Shown here: one piece after another, positions 25,163 through 33,040 of the stretch
How positions within the stretch are numbered: position 1 is the stretch's first letter
How the letters are laid out: the number at the start of each line of letters is the position of its first letter
Assembly (NCBI RefSeq): GCF_001043955.1
Contig: NZ_LABZ01000002.1
Coordinates: 1-40,680, forward strand
DNA from: Methylobacterium tarhaniae
GTDB lineage: Bacteria; Pseudomonadota; Alphaproteobacteria; Rhizobiales; Beijerinckiaceae
Length of the DNA: 40,680 nt
Reading direction: 5' to 3'
The notes under the pieces: model-generated
The model's database searches: none
Told to the model about the DNA's origin: nothing
The model's input: the letters and a program-made list of their open reading frames with translations, nothing else
Position numbers and translations under genes: made by a program

Positions 25163-26926
25163 ATGCTGTCACAACTCAAATCAGCTTCGACAATCGATCG
25201 GTTCGCTGCGGCTTTAGGTTATAAGCCAGCCGCATTAGCGTTCATTCTCTTCAAAATGACTGATGCGGAAAAGTATCAGACATTTACAATTGCTAAGGCA
25301 TCTGGTGGTGTTCGGACAATTCATGCACCAACTGAAAAGCTAAAACGCCTTCAGAAACGGCTGGCAAATGTCCTCGCTGATTGTCGGAAGGAAATTCACG
25401 ATAAGAAGCCGTTATCAACACTTTCCCATGGATTTGAGCCAGATCGATCCATATTTACAAACGCTTGGGCGCATAAAAACAGAAGATATGTTCTCAATCT
25501 GGACCTTGAGGATTTCTTTCCTACTATTAATTTTGGTCGGGTCCGCGGGTATTTCATAAACAATCGAGATTTTCAACTCCCGATCAAAGCAGCGACGCTC
25601 ATAGCGCAGATTGCATGTTTTCAAGGGAAACTGCCTCAGGGCAGCCCAAGTTCACCTATTATTTCTAATTTAATCGCACATCTACTTGATGTACGTATGG
25701 CCCGACTGGCCAAGTCTAATACATGCACATACTCGCGCTATGCAGACGATCTGACATTTTCAACAAATCAAAAGCAATTTCCGCCTGACATTGCGACCCA
25801 GGTTCCCGATGAACCAGGAAACTGGGTTTTAGGCAATCGATTGACTGGCGAGATAGTGCGTACAGGATTCACTATCAATCATCAGAAAACGCGCATGCAA
25901 AGCCGCCCAAGCCAACAACTCGTTACAGGACTCACTGTAAATGAAAAGGTGAACATTCGCGCTTCGTATTATCGCCATGCTAGAAAGATGTGCAGTTCGT
26001 TTTTTAATCACGGTGTATATTATAACGAAATGGAATTTGTATTTGGAGTAGAAGGCCCTCGACCAAAGCTCATTGATACTCCAAGCGTTTTAGAGGGAAT
26101 ATTAAGTCATATTTACCATATTAAAAACTTACAGTTAACGCGCTCAACCGAACCTGAAGAACTTAAGCAGAAGAGCAACAAAATCAAATATCCAGCATAC
26201 CGCCATCTATACAAAAAGTTTTTGTATTTCCGTCATTTTATAAATCTAGACGCTCCTTTGATCGTTTGCGAGGGGAAGACGGATAATATTTATTTGAGAA
26301 GTGCTCTTAAGGCACTATATCCGGCCTTTCCGGTTCTAGCAGATGTCAAAAAAGGGGAGTTGCGTTCAAAAGTTAAATTCTTAAAGCATTCTCGTATAGA
26401 GCACAACATTCTTGAGCTTAGTGGCGGCAGTGGCAATATTGCTAATTTTATTGCGCATTATCGAGGTGCGGTTTACAATTATAAATATAGATCGATGAAA
26501 CACCCGGTGATTGTTCTGGTGGATAATGATTCGGGACAAAAGGGAAGCGTATTTCCTCAAGCAAATAAATTGAATGGAAAAATCGATATCAACTACAGTA
26601 GCAAGGAGCCATTTTATCATCTTTGTCATAATTTATATTTAATTAAAACGCCTGAGATTGGTCTGACGGGAGAATCATGCATGGAAGATTTGTTTGATGC
26701 CGCTACTTTAGCAACAAAAGTAGATGGTAAAACTTTTAATCGCAAAGATGATAAAGATACTTCGACTCAATATGGCAAGATGGTTTTTGCTGATAAGGTA
26801 GTGAGAGCTAATTACGACAAAATAGATTTTTCACTTTTTGTTCCACTACTTGAGCGTATTACAAAAGTAATCGCTCATTATAAATCTAATCCGTCAGCAA
26901 GCGCCTCTTCACATGTAAAATCTTGA
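25163..26926 (+). CDS. Retron reverse transcriptase fused to TOPRIM domain (Ec67-like)
   Basis: 587 residues, AT-rich. Residues ~40-300 are a retron reverse transcriptase: NAWAH (100-104, the retron NAxxH motif), LDLEDFFPTINFGRV, the catalytic YADD (193-196) and VTG (254-256, the retron-specific motif before the thumb). Residues ~355-500 form a TOPRIM-type nuclease/topoisomerase fold with IVCEGKTDN (Glu) and VIVLVDNDSG (DxD). A single-chain RT-TOPRIM is the Ec67 architecture. The family makes a branched RNA-linked cDNA (msDNA) from the upstream RNA and acts in anti-phage defence, with the toxic domain freed when phage factors disturb the msDNA. No strong ribosome-binding site is seen; the start is set by the ATG after msd. 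Composition differs strongly from the GC-rich traA side. Confidence 0.93.
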   Translation: MLSQLKSASTIDRFAAALGYKPAALAFILFKMTDAEKYQTFTIAKASGGVRTIHAPTEKLKRLQKRLANVLADCRKEIHDKKPLSTLSHGFEPDRSIFTNAWAHKNRRYVLNLDLEDFFPTINFGRVRGYFINNRDFQLPIKAATLIAQIACFQGKLPQGSPSSPIISNLIAHLLDVRMARLAKSNTCTYSRYADDLTFSTNQKQFPPDIATQVPDEPGNWVLGNRLTGEIVRTGFTINHQKTRMQSRPSQQLVTGLTVNEKVNIRASYYRHARKMCSSFFNHGVYYNEMEFVFGVEGPRPKLIDTPSVLEGILSHIYHIKNLQLTRSTEPEELKQKSNKIKYPAYRHLYKKFLYFRHFINLDAPLIVCEGKTDNIYLRSALKALYPAFPVLADVKKGELRSKVKFLKHSRIEHNILELSGGSGNIANFIAHYRGAVYNYKYRSMKHPVIVLVDNDSGQKGSVFPQANKLNGKIDINYSSKEPFYHLCHNLYLIKTPEIGLTGESCMEDLFDAATLATKVDGKTFNRKDDKDTSTQYGKMVFADKVVRANYDKIDFSLFVPLLERITKVIAHYKSNPSASASSHVKS

Positions 26927-27031
26927 GCTTTGTCGCAAATTATACCCCATAATTTTTTCAAAACTATCGCCGTAAATCGCGATTTTGCATCGACATAGCT
27001 ATTTATTTATTCAACGAGATGCCAATTACTA

Positions 27032-27514
27032 TCAGTCATACAGCCCTTCTGTCTGTAGACAAGCGAGCAGCTGCCGGGCCTGCTCCTGGGCGGTGGCATC
27101 GCGCTTCTGCTCGTCGAAGCCGTGCGCGAACATCGGCAGCAGCCGGCTCGTCGCCCGCTCCATCGCCGAGCCCTCCCACAGGATCAGCACCTCCCGGTCG
27201 GTCAGGTCCTTCACGAAGTACCAGAGCGTCAGCATCACGCTCAGCGCCGGCCGGTTGCCCCATCCGGTGATCACGCCCTTTCCGATGCGCTCGACACGGC
27301 GCAGGAGGGCACACTGTTTCTTCTCGGTGAGGTCACCGAAGGGCTCGAGGAGCGCGGCCTGTAGGTCGGCGCGCAGAGCGGCGATGTCGGCTTCCGCTCG
27401 CGCTGCCAGGTCCGGATCGGCCGGGACGAACACGCCAGGCGCGGCGGTGAGGGCATAGAGGAGGTAGGCCGGGATCGCGAGCTCGACACGCTGGCGATCG
27501 GACAGGGTGGGCAT
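27032..27514 (-). CDS. Hypothetical protein
   Basis: 160 residues from ATG 27514. The sequence is a convincing soluble helical protein: SDRQRVELAIPAYLLYALTA, then ADPDLAARAEADIAALRADL, a GKGVITGWGNRPALSVMLTL segment, and SRLLPMFAHGFDEQ near the end. No family was recognised. Its frame stays open far upstream, but that part is a shadow of the proQ-like gene on the other strand. It converges with the retron and diverges from the ProQ/FinO gene. Confidence 0.65.
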   Translation of the reverse strand: MPTLSDRQRVELAIPAYLLYALTAAPGVFVPADPDLAARAEADIAALRADLQAALLEPFGDLTEKKQCALLRRVERIGKGVITGWGNRPALSVMLTLWYFVKDLTDREVLILWEGSAMERATSRLLPMFAHGFDEQKRDATAQEQARQLLACLQTEGLYD

Positions 27515-27712
27515 TACGCGATCATGAGCTGAAGGAGATGTGTAGGCGGTGCCTGTCCGGCGGCGCTTGTGTAGCCCTTTGGTGCGATTGCATCGAGACC
27601 CGTCGTACCGACGCGCTGCCCGAATTGACACAGCGGCATGCCCTGGCTCGACTGGGGTCCGATGCGACGAGTCGGATACTGGCCGACTCGGCAGCCCTCG
27701 GATTGAGCCCCG

Positions 27713-28435
27713 ATGCAGACTGGACGTGAGCCCCGCCGAGGCCCTGAGCTTGCTGCTCCTCGCACGCCCGCCGTCGTGCCGGCCCGGCCTGCGCGGCCGA
27801 CGCTGACCCTCAAGGGCAAGGTACCTGCCCCGTCTCAGCAGGCTGTTCCGGAGCGGCCCGCGGTGGACACCGCCGCTGCATCCAGCCCATGTGTCGAGTC
27901 TGTCCAGGTCGTGCCCGCGCCGGTCGCTCCGGCTGCGGTGACAGACGCGCCCGTCAAGCAGGCTCGGCCGTTCCGTCCATGGGTGAGAAGCCGGGTGCCG
28001 AGCACCGCCGGGCCCGCTGTCCTCGCCCGAGCCCAGACGCTCAACGCCCTTCTCATGGCGCCGATCGGCGTCCTCCCGGCCGCACTGGGCGATCCCCTGC
28101 GCCCCTTTCAGGTCGGTCTCGGTCCCGAGATCCTCGCCCGCCGCAGGCCCGAGGTGGCGGTCAATGTCTGTGAGCGGGCGATCCGAAATTACGTGCGCAG
28201 CTTCAGCTATCGGCACGCGGTCGCCCAGCCCGGATCGATGCGCTACGACCTCGACGGCAACCCGGTCGAGCCGGTGAGCGAGAAGGATCGGCACGACATG
28301 CAGCGCAACTGCGAGGTCGACCAAGAGAGGGCCCGCCAGCGCAAGGCGGCCGCTGCACTCGCTGCGGCTGCCGCTGGCGCTGAGGCTGGAGGTCCAACCG
28401 AAGAGGCTGCGCCGTCGGGTTCACAGGGGGGCTGA
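27713..28435 (+). CDS. ProQ/FinO-family RNA chaperone
   Basis: 240 residues; the first ~110 are Pro/Ala/Val-rich and probably disordered. The ProQ/FinO domain lies at about 110-200: LNALLMAPIGVLPAALGD, then PFQVGLGPEILARRRPEV, VCERAIRNYVRSFSYRHAVA and GSMRYDLDGNPVEPVSEKDR. The tail is Ala-rich with KRxAA-like charge. The family binds structured RNAs, and in F-like plasmids FinO stabilises an antisense RNA controlling transfer. Here the RNA partner is unknown; the hairpin array directly downstream and the retron RNA 2.5 kb away are candidates. The exact start is uncertain, since no good ribosome-binding site precedes 27713. Confidence 0.85.
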   Translation: MQTGREPRRGPELAAPRTPAVVPARPARPTLTLKGKVPAPSQQAVPERPAVDTAAASSPCVESVQVVPAPVAPAAVTDAPVKQARPFRPWVRSRVPSTAGPAVLARAQTLNALLMAPIGVLPAALGDPLRPFQVGLGPEILARRRPEVAVNVCERAIRNYVRSFSYRHAVAQPGSMRYDLDGNPVEPVSEKDRHDMQRNCEVDQERARQRKAAAALAAAAAGAEAGGPTEEAAPSGSQGG

Positions 28436-28760
28436 GGTCCAGAGGGGCGTCCCCTTCGGGCCGCGCCCTACTCGCCGCCTGCGGCGGCTCCCCGAACCCG
28501 CTGCGCGGTTTCGGCCCTCCGGGTGACGGTCGACTGACGCGACACACAGAGGCCTGCGGCCAAGTTTGCTGAGTGGGGGGGGCCAGTCGCCCGAACCGGC
28601 CTCAAGGCCGCAAGGGCCTTGACCCCGGCCCAGTCGCCTGGCGCTGGGTTGCCGGCGGCTTCGACGCCCCGGAGGGCGTCTACACCGCCTCTCCGGATCG
28701 TGCTCGCCCTCGCATAAGGGGGGCGTATTGAACCAGCTTCCAAGACAGTCCCTTCACCAG
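28436..28760. repeat. Array of short GC-rich hairpins downstream of the ProQ/FinO gene
   Basis: At least five compact perfect stems in ~210 bp: GCCGCC-TGC-GGCGGC (28474-28488), GGCC-TGC-GGCC (28551-28561), GGCC-TCAA-GGCC (28598-28609), overlapping AAGGCC-GCAAG-GGCCTT (28604-28620), and GACGCCC-CGGA-GGGCGTC (28663-28680). No supported open frame. It could be a structured 3' UTR, a non-coding RNA, or several terminators. Confidence 0.5.
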
Positions 28761-28776
28761 TGCTCATAACTCACAA

Positions 28777-28830
28777 TTTATGGACACCCTCCCCGGCCCT
28801 TGATCGAAAAGCACTTTTCTCGTCCATAAA
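28777..28830. promoter_or_regulatory. Putative res/operator site of the second serine recombinase
   Basis: TTTATGGAC (28777-28785) and GTCCATAAA (28822-28830) are a perfect 9-bp inverted repeat; AAAAG-CA-CTTTT (28807-28818) lies between them. The site ends 19 nt before the recombinase start. Confidence 0.55.
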
Positions 28831-28849
28831 TCCCAGCCAAGATGCGGGC

Positions 28850-29398
28850 ATGATTTTCGGATATGCCCGTGTCTCGACCAACGCCCAAGACCTTGCCACC
28901 CAGATCGGCCAACTCGAAGCCGCTGGGTGCGAGCGCATCCTTCACGATAAGCTGTCCGGGCTGAACACCCAACGCCCGCAACTGAAGAAGCTCCTCGAAG
29001 CCGTTGGCCGAGGCGATACCGTCATCATCCCGGCGACCGACCGTTTGAGTCGGGACACCGCCGACCTCCTGACCATCGCCCGCGACCTGAAGGCGGCTGG
29101 CGTCGGGCTGCGCTCAATCGCTGAGCCGATCATCGACACGACCAGCGACCTCGCCAACGTGGTGCTGGCGGTCCTCGGATTGGCAGCGAAACTAGAGCAT
29201 AAGCGGCTCCGGGAATGGACTGCGGCCGGACGGGCCAAAGCGAAAGCAGATGGAGTCAAGTTCGGGCCAAAACCCAAGTTGACCCTGCATCAGCAGCGCG
29301 AGGCGATCTCACGTCGAGATATTGACGGCGAGTCGCCAGCCAGCATTGGCCGTAGCTTCAATGTCAGCCGTCAGACCATTTCGAGATTAGCAAAATGA
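28850..29398 (+). CDS. Serine recombinase (resolvase family)
   Basis: 182 residues from ATG 28850. MIFGYARVSTNAQDLATQIG gives the catalytic Ser in YARVS; IPATDRLSRDTADLL and AAKLEHKRLREWTAAGRAKA follow; a C-terminal helix-turn-helix ends in IGRSFNVSRQTISRLAK. It is only distantly related to the recombinase at 9,059-9,667, with different flanking repeats. Its stop overlaps the ATG of the next gene (ATGA), so the two proteins are made together. Confidence 0.93.
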   Translation: MIFGYARVSTNAQDLATQIGQLEAAGCERILHDKLSGLNTQRPQLKKLLEAVGRGDTVIIPATDRLSRDTADLLTIARDLKAAGVGLRSIAEPIIDTTSDLANVVLAVLGLAAKLEHKRLREWTAAGRAKAKADGVKFGPKPKLTLHQQREAISRRDIDGESPASIGRSFNVSRQTISRLAK

Positions 29399-30162
29399 CA
29401 CACGACCACCTGGTTGAAGACGAGTTTATGGATCGCCCTGATGATGATGAGCTCGCGTTCCTGCACTATGAAAAGATATTTCGCGCACGGCTCGATCAAC
29501 AACTTGAGAAACTGAGCGAAGAAGATCAAAACCGATATTGGACGGCCTATAATCACTTCATGCAAACTTACATTAATGGTGTATTATCGTCGGTTACAGC
29601 TCTAGATTTAGAGATCTTATTGCAATGGATCAATAGCCCATATGAGGCCAGCAATCCCGAAAATTTTCAGAAAATAAAATACGATATTGATAGCGCAATC
29701 GTACTAATTAAAGTTCGTCACGCGCAATCTAGTAGAAAATCATCAGTTAGATTGGATAAAGATACTCGATCAAAGATTAGAGATTATATTACAAAAATTA
29801 AGACGACAATTGAAGGAATAGAATTACCCCTCGATCGCAAAGAGAAACTTTTGAGTCGCCTTAATGCGTTTTCGATTGAGGTTGATCGCGATCGGGCAAG
29901 GTACGAGGCAATTGGAGCGCTTGTTGTTGAAGCCGCAACGATCGCTGGAAAGGCCGAGGCTAAGCTAAGACCTATTCGGAAATGGCTTGACTCGATTGCC
30001 GGATTGTTGCGAGCCGCCAACGGCATAGAGGAGAGGCAAAGTCGCTTGCCTGCCCCGCCGAAGCGTATTCCTGGCCCACCGAATCGGCAGGGATCGAACA
30101 ATGGAGGAAACGCGTCTTCTAAGCCCGATCCATCTCCGTTTGACGACGACATCCCTTTTTGA
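29395..30162 (+). CDS. Unknown protein ending in an SSB-like C-terminal tip
   Basis: 255 residues, AT-rich, translationally coupled to the recombinase. An acidic N-terminus is followed by a helical body (EKIFRARLDQQLEKLSEEDQ; RDYITKIKTTIEGIELPLD; ALVVEAATIAGKAEAKLRPI). A Pro/Gly/Asn-rich linker follows from about residue 220, then the final residues PSPFDDDIPF. That ending is the canonical tip of single-stranded DNA-binding protein, which docks RecQ, PriA, RecO, ExoI, HolC and others. No OB fold precedes it, so it is not SSB itself. Family name unknown to me. A role in recruiting repair or replication proteins is inference. Confidence 0.8.
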   Translation: MTHDHLVEDEFMDRPDDDELAFLHYEKIFRARLDQQLEKLSEEDQNRYWTAYNHFMQTYINGVLSSVTALDLEILLQWINSPYEASNPENFQKIKYDIDSAIVLIKVRHAQSSRKSSVRLDKDTRSKIRDYITKIKTTIEGIELPLDRKEKLLSRLNAFSIEVDRDRARYEAIGALVVEAATIAGKAEAKLRPIRKWLDSIAGLLRAANGIEERQSRLPAPPKRIPGPPNRQGSNNGGNASSKPDPSPFDDDIPF

Positions 30163-30164
30163 CG

Positions 30165-30273
30165 TGGGCACGACGGCGGGAGTTGAACCCGCATCTCCCC
30201 GCCCCTAGACCCCCGGCGTGACCCTAGAAGTTTCGCAGTGCGGCGGGCGCTCTTTCCGTTAAGCTACGTCGCG
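30165..30273 (-). tRNA. tRNA-like gene with enlarged anticodon loop
   Basis: Read on the minus strand: 7-bp acceptor CGCGACG (30267-30273) with CGTCGTG (30169-30175), TA linker, D arm GCTT-AACGGAAA-GAGC with the conserved GG, T arm GCGGG-TTCAACT-CCCGC (30176-30192), discriminator C and encoded CCA. All tRNA landmarks fit except the anticodon arm, which is CCCGC/GCGGG closing a ~40-nt loop instead of 7, about 33 nt too long. No anticodon can be assigned. Either a tRNA disrupted by an insertion, an intron-like insert, or a tRNA mimic. It faces the preceding gene tail to tail. Confidence 0.5.
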
Positions 30274-30278
30274 ATCTC

Positions 30279-30476
30279 TTAGCTAGCGCTGGCGGATGGT
30301 TTCGCCGGAGTCTCGGCCTCCGCCAGTCGCTTGCCTTTGAACTTCTTGCCCTTCGCTATTGTGGGCTCGATCTCCTTGAGCTTGTCGACCAGCCTGCCGA
30401 GTTGATAAGCGCTCGCGGTCTGTGCTTTCTCACCCCGGTAGCGTGGGATTGCCCCGGATCGGTGGTTCTTGCTCAC
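30279..30476 (-). CDS. Small basic hypothetical protein
   Basis: 65 residues, Lys/Arg-rich (RYRGEKAQTASAYQLGRLVD, then KGKKFKGKRLAEAE), ending in an Ala/Ser/Pro tail. It starts 10 nt after the transposase remnant on the same strand. No family was recognised. Coding status is moderate, based on a natural-looking helix with charged periodicity. Confidence 0.45.
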   Translation of the reverse strand: MSKNHRSGAIPRYRGEKAQTASAYQLGRLVDKLKEIEPTIAKGKKFKGKRLAEAETPAKPSASAS

Positions 30477-30486
30477 TTTGCGTGGA

Positions 30487-30912
30487 TCAGGCGGCCAGAA
30501 CCATGCGGCGCTTTAGAAGATCGAGGCCTGCCCGTCCGTAGCATTGGCGCTTGATGAGCTTGAGCCGGTTGATCTGGCCTTCGGCCTGGCCGCTACTCCA
30601 GGGCTCCGTCAGAGTAGACCGGACGGCAGCGATGTCAGCGTCTAGTCCCGACGCGAACGTCGCGATGGCAGGAGCATCACAGGTCCGGGCCTGCCCGATC
30701 CAGGTGTCGATGTCCGCAGCGGCGTCCTGATCGTCGGCGATAGTCTTGCTCTTCCCGGCGGCGCGCACGAGTGCGGTAGAGCGGCGGGCCAGACCCGTGA
30801 CGGCGCACGCGGTGTCGTCCTGCTCAACGCGGCTTACCACAGCCGCGTCGCCCTCATCCATGACCAAGGTCGGCTGTACGGGCAGCCACGCCAGCTGCCG
30901 TGCTGGCGGCAA
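30487..30912 (-). pseudogene. ISL3-family transposase remnant (C-terminal part)
   Basis: About 140 residues matching the C-terminal end of ISL3-type transposases: FASGLDADIAAVRSTLTEPW, then SSGQAEGQINRLKLIKRQCY and GRAGLDLLKRRMVL. The block QAEGQINRLK carries the last catalytic Glu. The N-terminal ~two thirds, including the zinc-binding and first DDE residues, are missing, and no terminal repeats were found. It marks the left border of the defence island. Confidence 0.85.
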
Positions 30913-31146
30913 AGGGGCTTCTGTCCCAGGCGGCTGCGAGCCACTGGCCCTCGCGCAGCGGGGCTTGCGGCCTGATCAAACCGGCCTCGTCCCCCTCCCT
31001 AAGGCCAACTGGGATATTCGTGAACTAGGGATAGGGGCTGGCGCAGGCTCCCGACAGCCTCTAGAGCGACGCAGCGTGTCCACGCGAGGCACGGATGGTT
31101 TGCCGCTTGGACGGCTTTGTGCGATCTCGTCCGGCTGGAGTGTAAT

Positions 31147-32322
31147 ATGCCAACTGGCCGAATTGGAGCGGGTGGTGAGGCAGGTGCCCCCCGCGTCTTG
31201 TTGTCGAAGCTCGAACTCGACGGATTTCGCTCGATCGCTTCCGAGAAGCTGGACTTTCGGCCAGTCAACATCCTGATCGGTCCCAATGGCGCCGGGAAAT
31301 CGAACCTCATAGCCTTCTTCCGCATGCTCTCCTTCATGCTGTCCACAGAGCAGGGATTGGCCCGGTACGTTGCCCAGACAGGGGGAGCCAGTTCGCTGCT
31401 CCACAATGGACCAAAGATAACGACGGCTATCCGTGCACACTTGATGCTGGAGACAGTCCAGGGCACCAATGACTACGAGTTCGAACTTGACTACGCAGCT
31501 AGTGATAGCTTCTACTTTGAGCGCGAGCGTTGTCGCTTTTCGGCTGCCGGGAAGCCTACAAACCCGCGTTGGATAGATCTCGGCGTCGGCCATACTGCAC
31601 CGAAACTGCTTGATGCGCCGCAGGAGGCGGCGCGTAAGACGCAGAGGACAATTCTCTCACTTCTTCGGGGAGTGCAGGTCTACCAGTTCCACGACACGTC
31701 GAGCGAGGCTCGCGTGAAGCAACGATGGCTCGTAGAGGACAATCGTTACCTGCGTGGAGATGCCAGCAACTTAGCAGCGTTCCTATTACGCCTGCATGAT
31801 CAATATCCGTCCTACTACCGGCGTATCTGTGAAACGCTAAGGCAGATCGCGCCGTTTTTTGAAGACTTCGTGCTTGAGCCAGAGGGCGAGCGTGTGCTGC
31901 TGCGCTGGCGCGAGACGCGGTCGGATCTGGTTTTTGGACCTCATCAGATGTCGGATGGCACGATCCGCGCCGTCGCGCTTTTGACCCTGCTTCTCCAGCC
32001 GCCGCAACTGCTTCCGTCTATGATTGTTCTCGACGAGCCGGAGCTGGGACTTCATCCTGCTGCGGTCAGGGTGGTTGCTGGCTTGGTTCATGCGGCCTCG
32101 GTCAGTCGGCAATGCTTCGTGGCGACTCAATCGCCAGAGTTTTTGAACGAGTTCAACGTCGAAGACATCATAGTCGTTGAACGCCAAGACGGCGCGTCGC
32201 GCCTGCGCCGACTACCGCAGGAGCATTTCGAGCGTTGGCTTGACGAATATTCACTCGGTGAACTTTGGGATATGAACATGCTCGGAGGCCGTCCGCGCTC
32301 CACTGCGGCGACCGAAGTATGA
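31147..32322 (+). CDS. AAA ATPase, RecF/OLD-like, of an ATPase-DUF4276 pair
   Basis: 391 residues from ATG 31147, with GGAG 6 nt upstream; the frame is open for ten more codons. An SMC/RecF-like N-terminus (LELDGFRSIASEKLDFRPVN) is followed by Walker A ILIGPNGAGKSNLI, a signature-like QMSDGTIRAVALL, Walker B MIVLDEPELGLHP and a His-like switch VATQSPEFLNEF. The protein is similar to AAA_21 ATPases paired with TOPRIM-like partners in anti-phage systems (AbiL- or OLD-like). It overlaps the next gene by ATGA. Probably senses infection or DNA and controls its partner nuclease; this role is inferred. Confidence 0.88.
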   Translation: MPTGRIGAGGEAGAPRVLLSKLELDGFRSIASEKLDFRPVNILIGPNGAGKSNLIAFFRMLSFMLSTEQGLARYVAQTGGASSLLHNGPKITTAIRAHLMLETVQGTNDYEFELDYAASDSFYFERERCRFSAAGKPTNPRWIDLGVGHTAPKLLDAPQEAARKTQRTILSLLRGVQVYQFHDTSSEARVKQRWLVEDNRYLRGDASNLAAFLLRLHDQYPSYYRRICETLRQIAPFFEDFVLEPEGERVLLRWRETRSDLVFGPHQMSDGTIRAVALLTLLLQPPQLLPSMIVLDEPELGLHPAAVRVVAGLVHAASVSRQCFVATQSPEFLNEFNVEDIIVVERQDGASRLRRLPQEHFERWLDEYSLGELWDMNMLGGRPRSTAATEV

Positions 32323-33002
32323 TGCGGCTATACATCTTCTGCGAAGGTCAGACAGAAGAGGCCTTCGTCAACAATATCCTCGCGCCGCATTTCTTGCCGC
32401 TCGAGGTTATGGTGACGCCGCTGATCCTTCCCAATAAGCGCGGTTCGAACGCTCGTCAGCACAAAGGCGGCTGGGTCGATTACGGGAAGGCTCGCCGCTT
32501 CATCTGTCAAATGATGCAGCAGATGCATGGTGAAGACACTTGGTTCACTACCATGCTCGATCTGTATGCACTGCCAGCGGATTTCCCGAGCGCGGGCGAG
32601 GGTCCGCAAGGAAAAGCTGACGTGCGAGTTACAGCTTTAGAGGCGGCCTTTTATGCTGATATCAGCAGAGACGGTTTGTGGCGCTTCACACCTAATCTCC
32701 AGCTCCACGAGTACGAGGCACTATTATTAGCCGAGCCTGAGGCCCTTATCCATTTCTATCCGGACCGTACTGACGCTGTCGCAGCCCTGCGCGCTGAAAT
32801 CGCTGATCTCGCACCTGAAGCAGTAAACGATGGCGCAGAGACAGCCCCGTCCAAGCGCATCCTTCGTTATATCCCTGAATATAGCAAGGTCGTAGCTGGC
32901 ACCCTAGTTGCGATGGAGATCGGGCTTCCTACCCTGCGCGCGCGCTGCCCCCACTTCGGCGCTTGGTTGACAGAGTTGGAGCGTGCCACAGTTCGGGCCT
33001 AG
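32319..33002 (+). CDS. DUF4276 (TOPRIM-like) protein, partner of the AAA ATPase
   Basis: 227 residues; ATG at 32319 overlaps the ATPase stop. FCEGQTEEAFVNNILAPHF gives the N-terminal Glu motif, TTMLDLYALPADFP the Asp-rich strand, and LHEYEALLLAEPEAL the third conserved block of the DUF4276 group, which has a TOPRIM-like fold. It is likely the nuclease or effector subunit, controlled by the ATPase. No metal-site substitution is apparent. It converges with the next, minus-strand operon. Confidence 0.88.
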   Translation: MMRLYIFCEGQTEEAFVNNILAPHFLPLEVMVTPLILPNKRGSNARQHKGGWVDYGKARRFICQMMQQMHGEDTWFTTMLDLYALPADFPSAGEGPQGKADVRVTALEAAFYADISRDGLWRFTPNLQLHEYEALLLAEPEALIHFYPDRTDAVAALRAEIADLAPEAVNDGAETAPSKRILRYIPEYSKVVAGTLVAMEIGLPTLRARCPHFGAWLTELERATVRA

Positions 33003-33040
33003 ACTTCGCTACCGAGGCCTTCTCCTATTGTGATTTCGGT

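Noticed and set aside
27538..27729. Cys-rich 63-codon frame before the ProQ/FinO gene
   Set aside because: AAGGAG directly abuts the ATG with no spacing, composition is odd, and there is no recognisable motif.
28760..28849. Upstream start for the second serine recombinase
   Set aside because: The extra 30 residues overlap the res-like inverted repeat and do not belong to the family; MIFGYARVS at 28850 is the usual start.
30165..30273. Reading the tRNA-like gene as an amber (CTA) or Arg (GCG) tRNA
   Set aside because: TTCTAGG and CTGCGAA can be drawn as 7-nt loops, but their flanking 5-bp stems mispair, and the retained CCCGC/GCGGG stem fits better.
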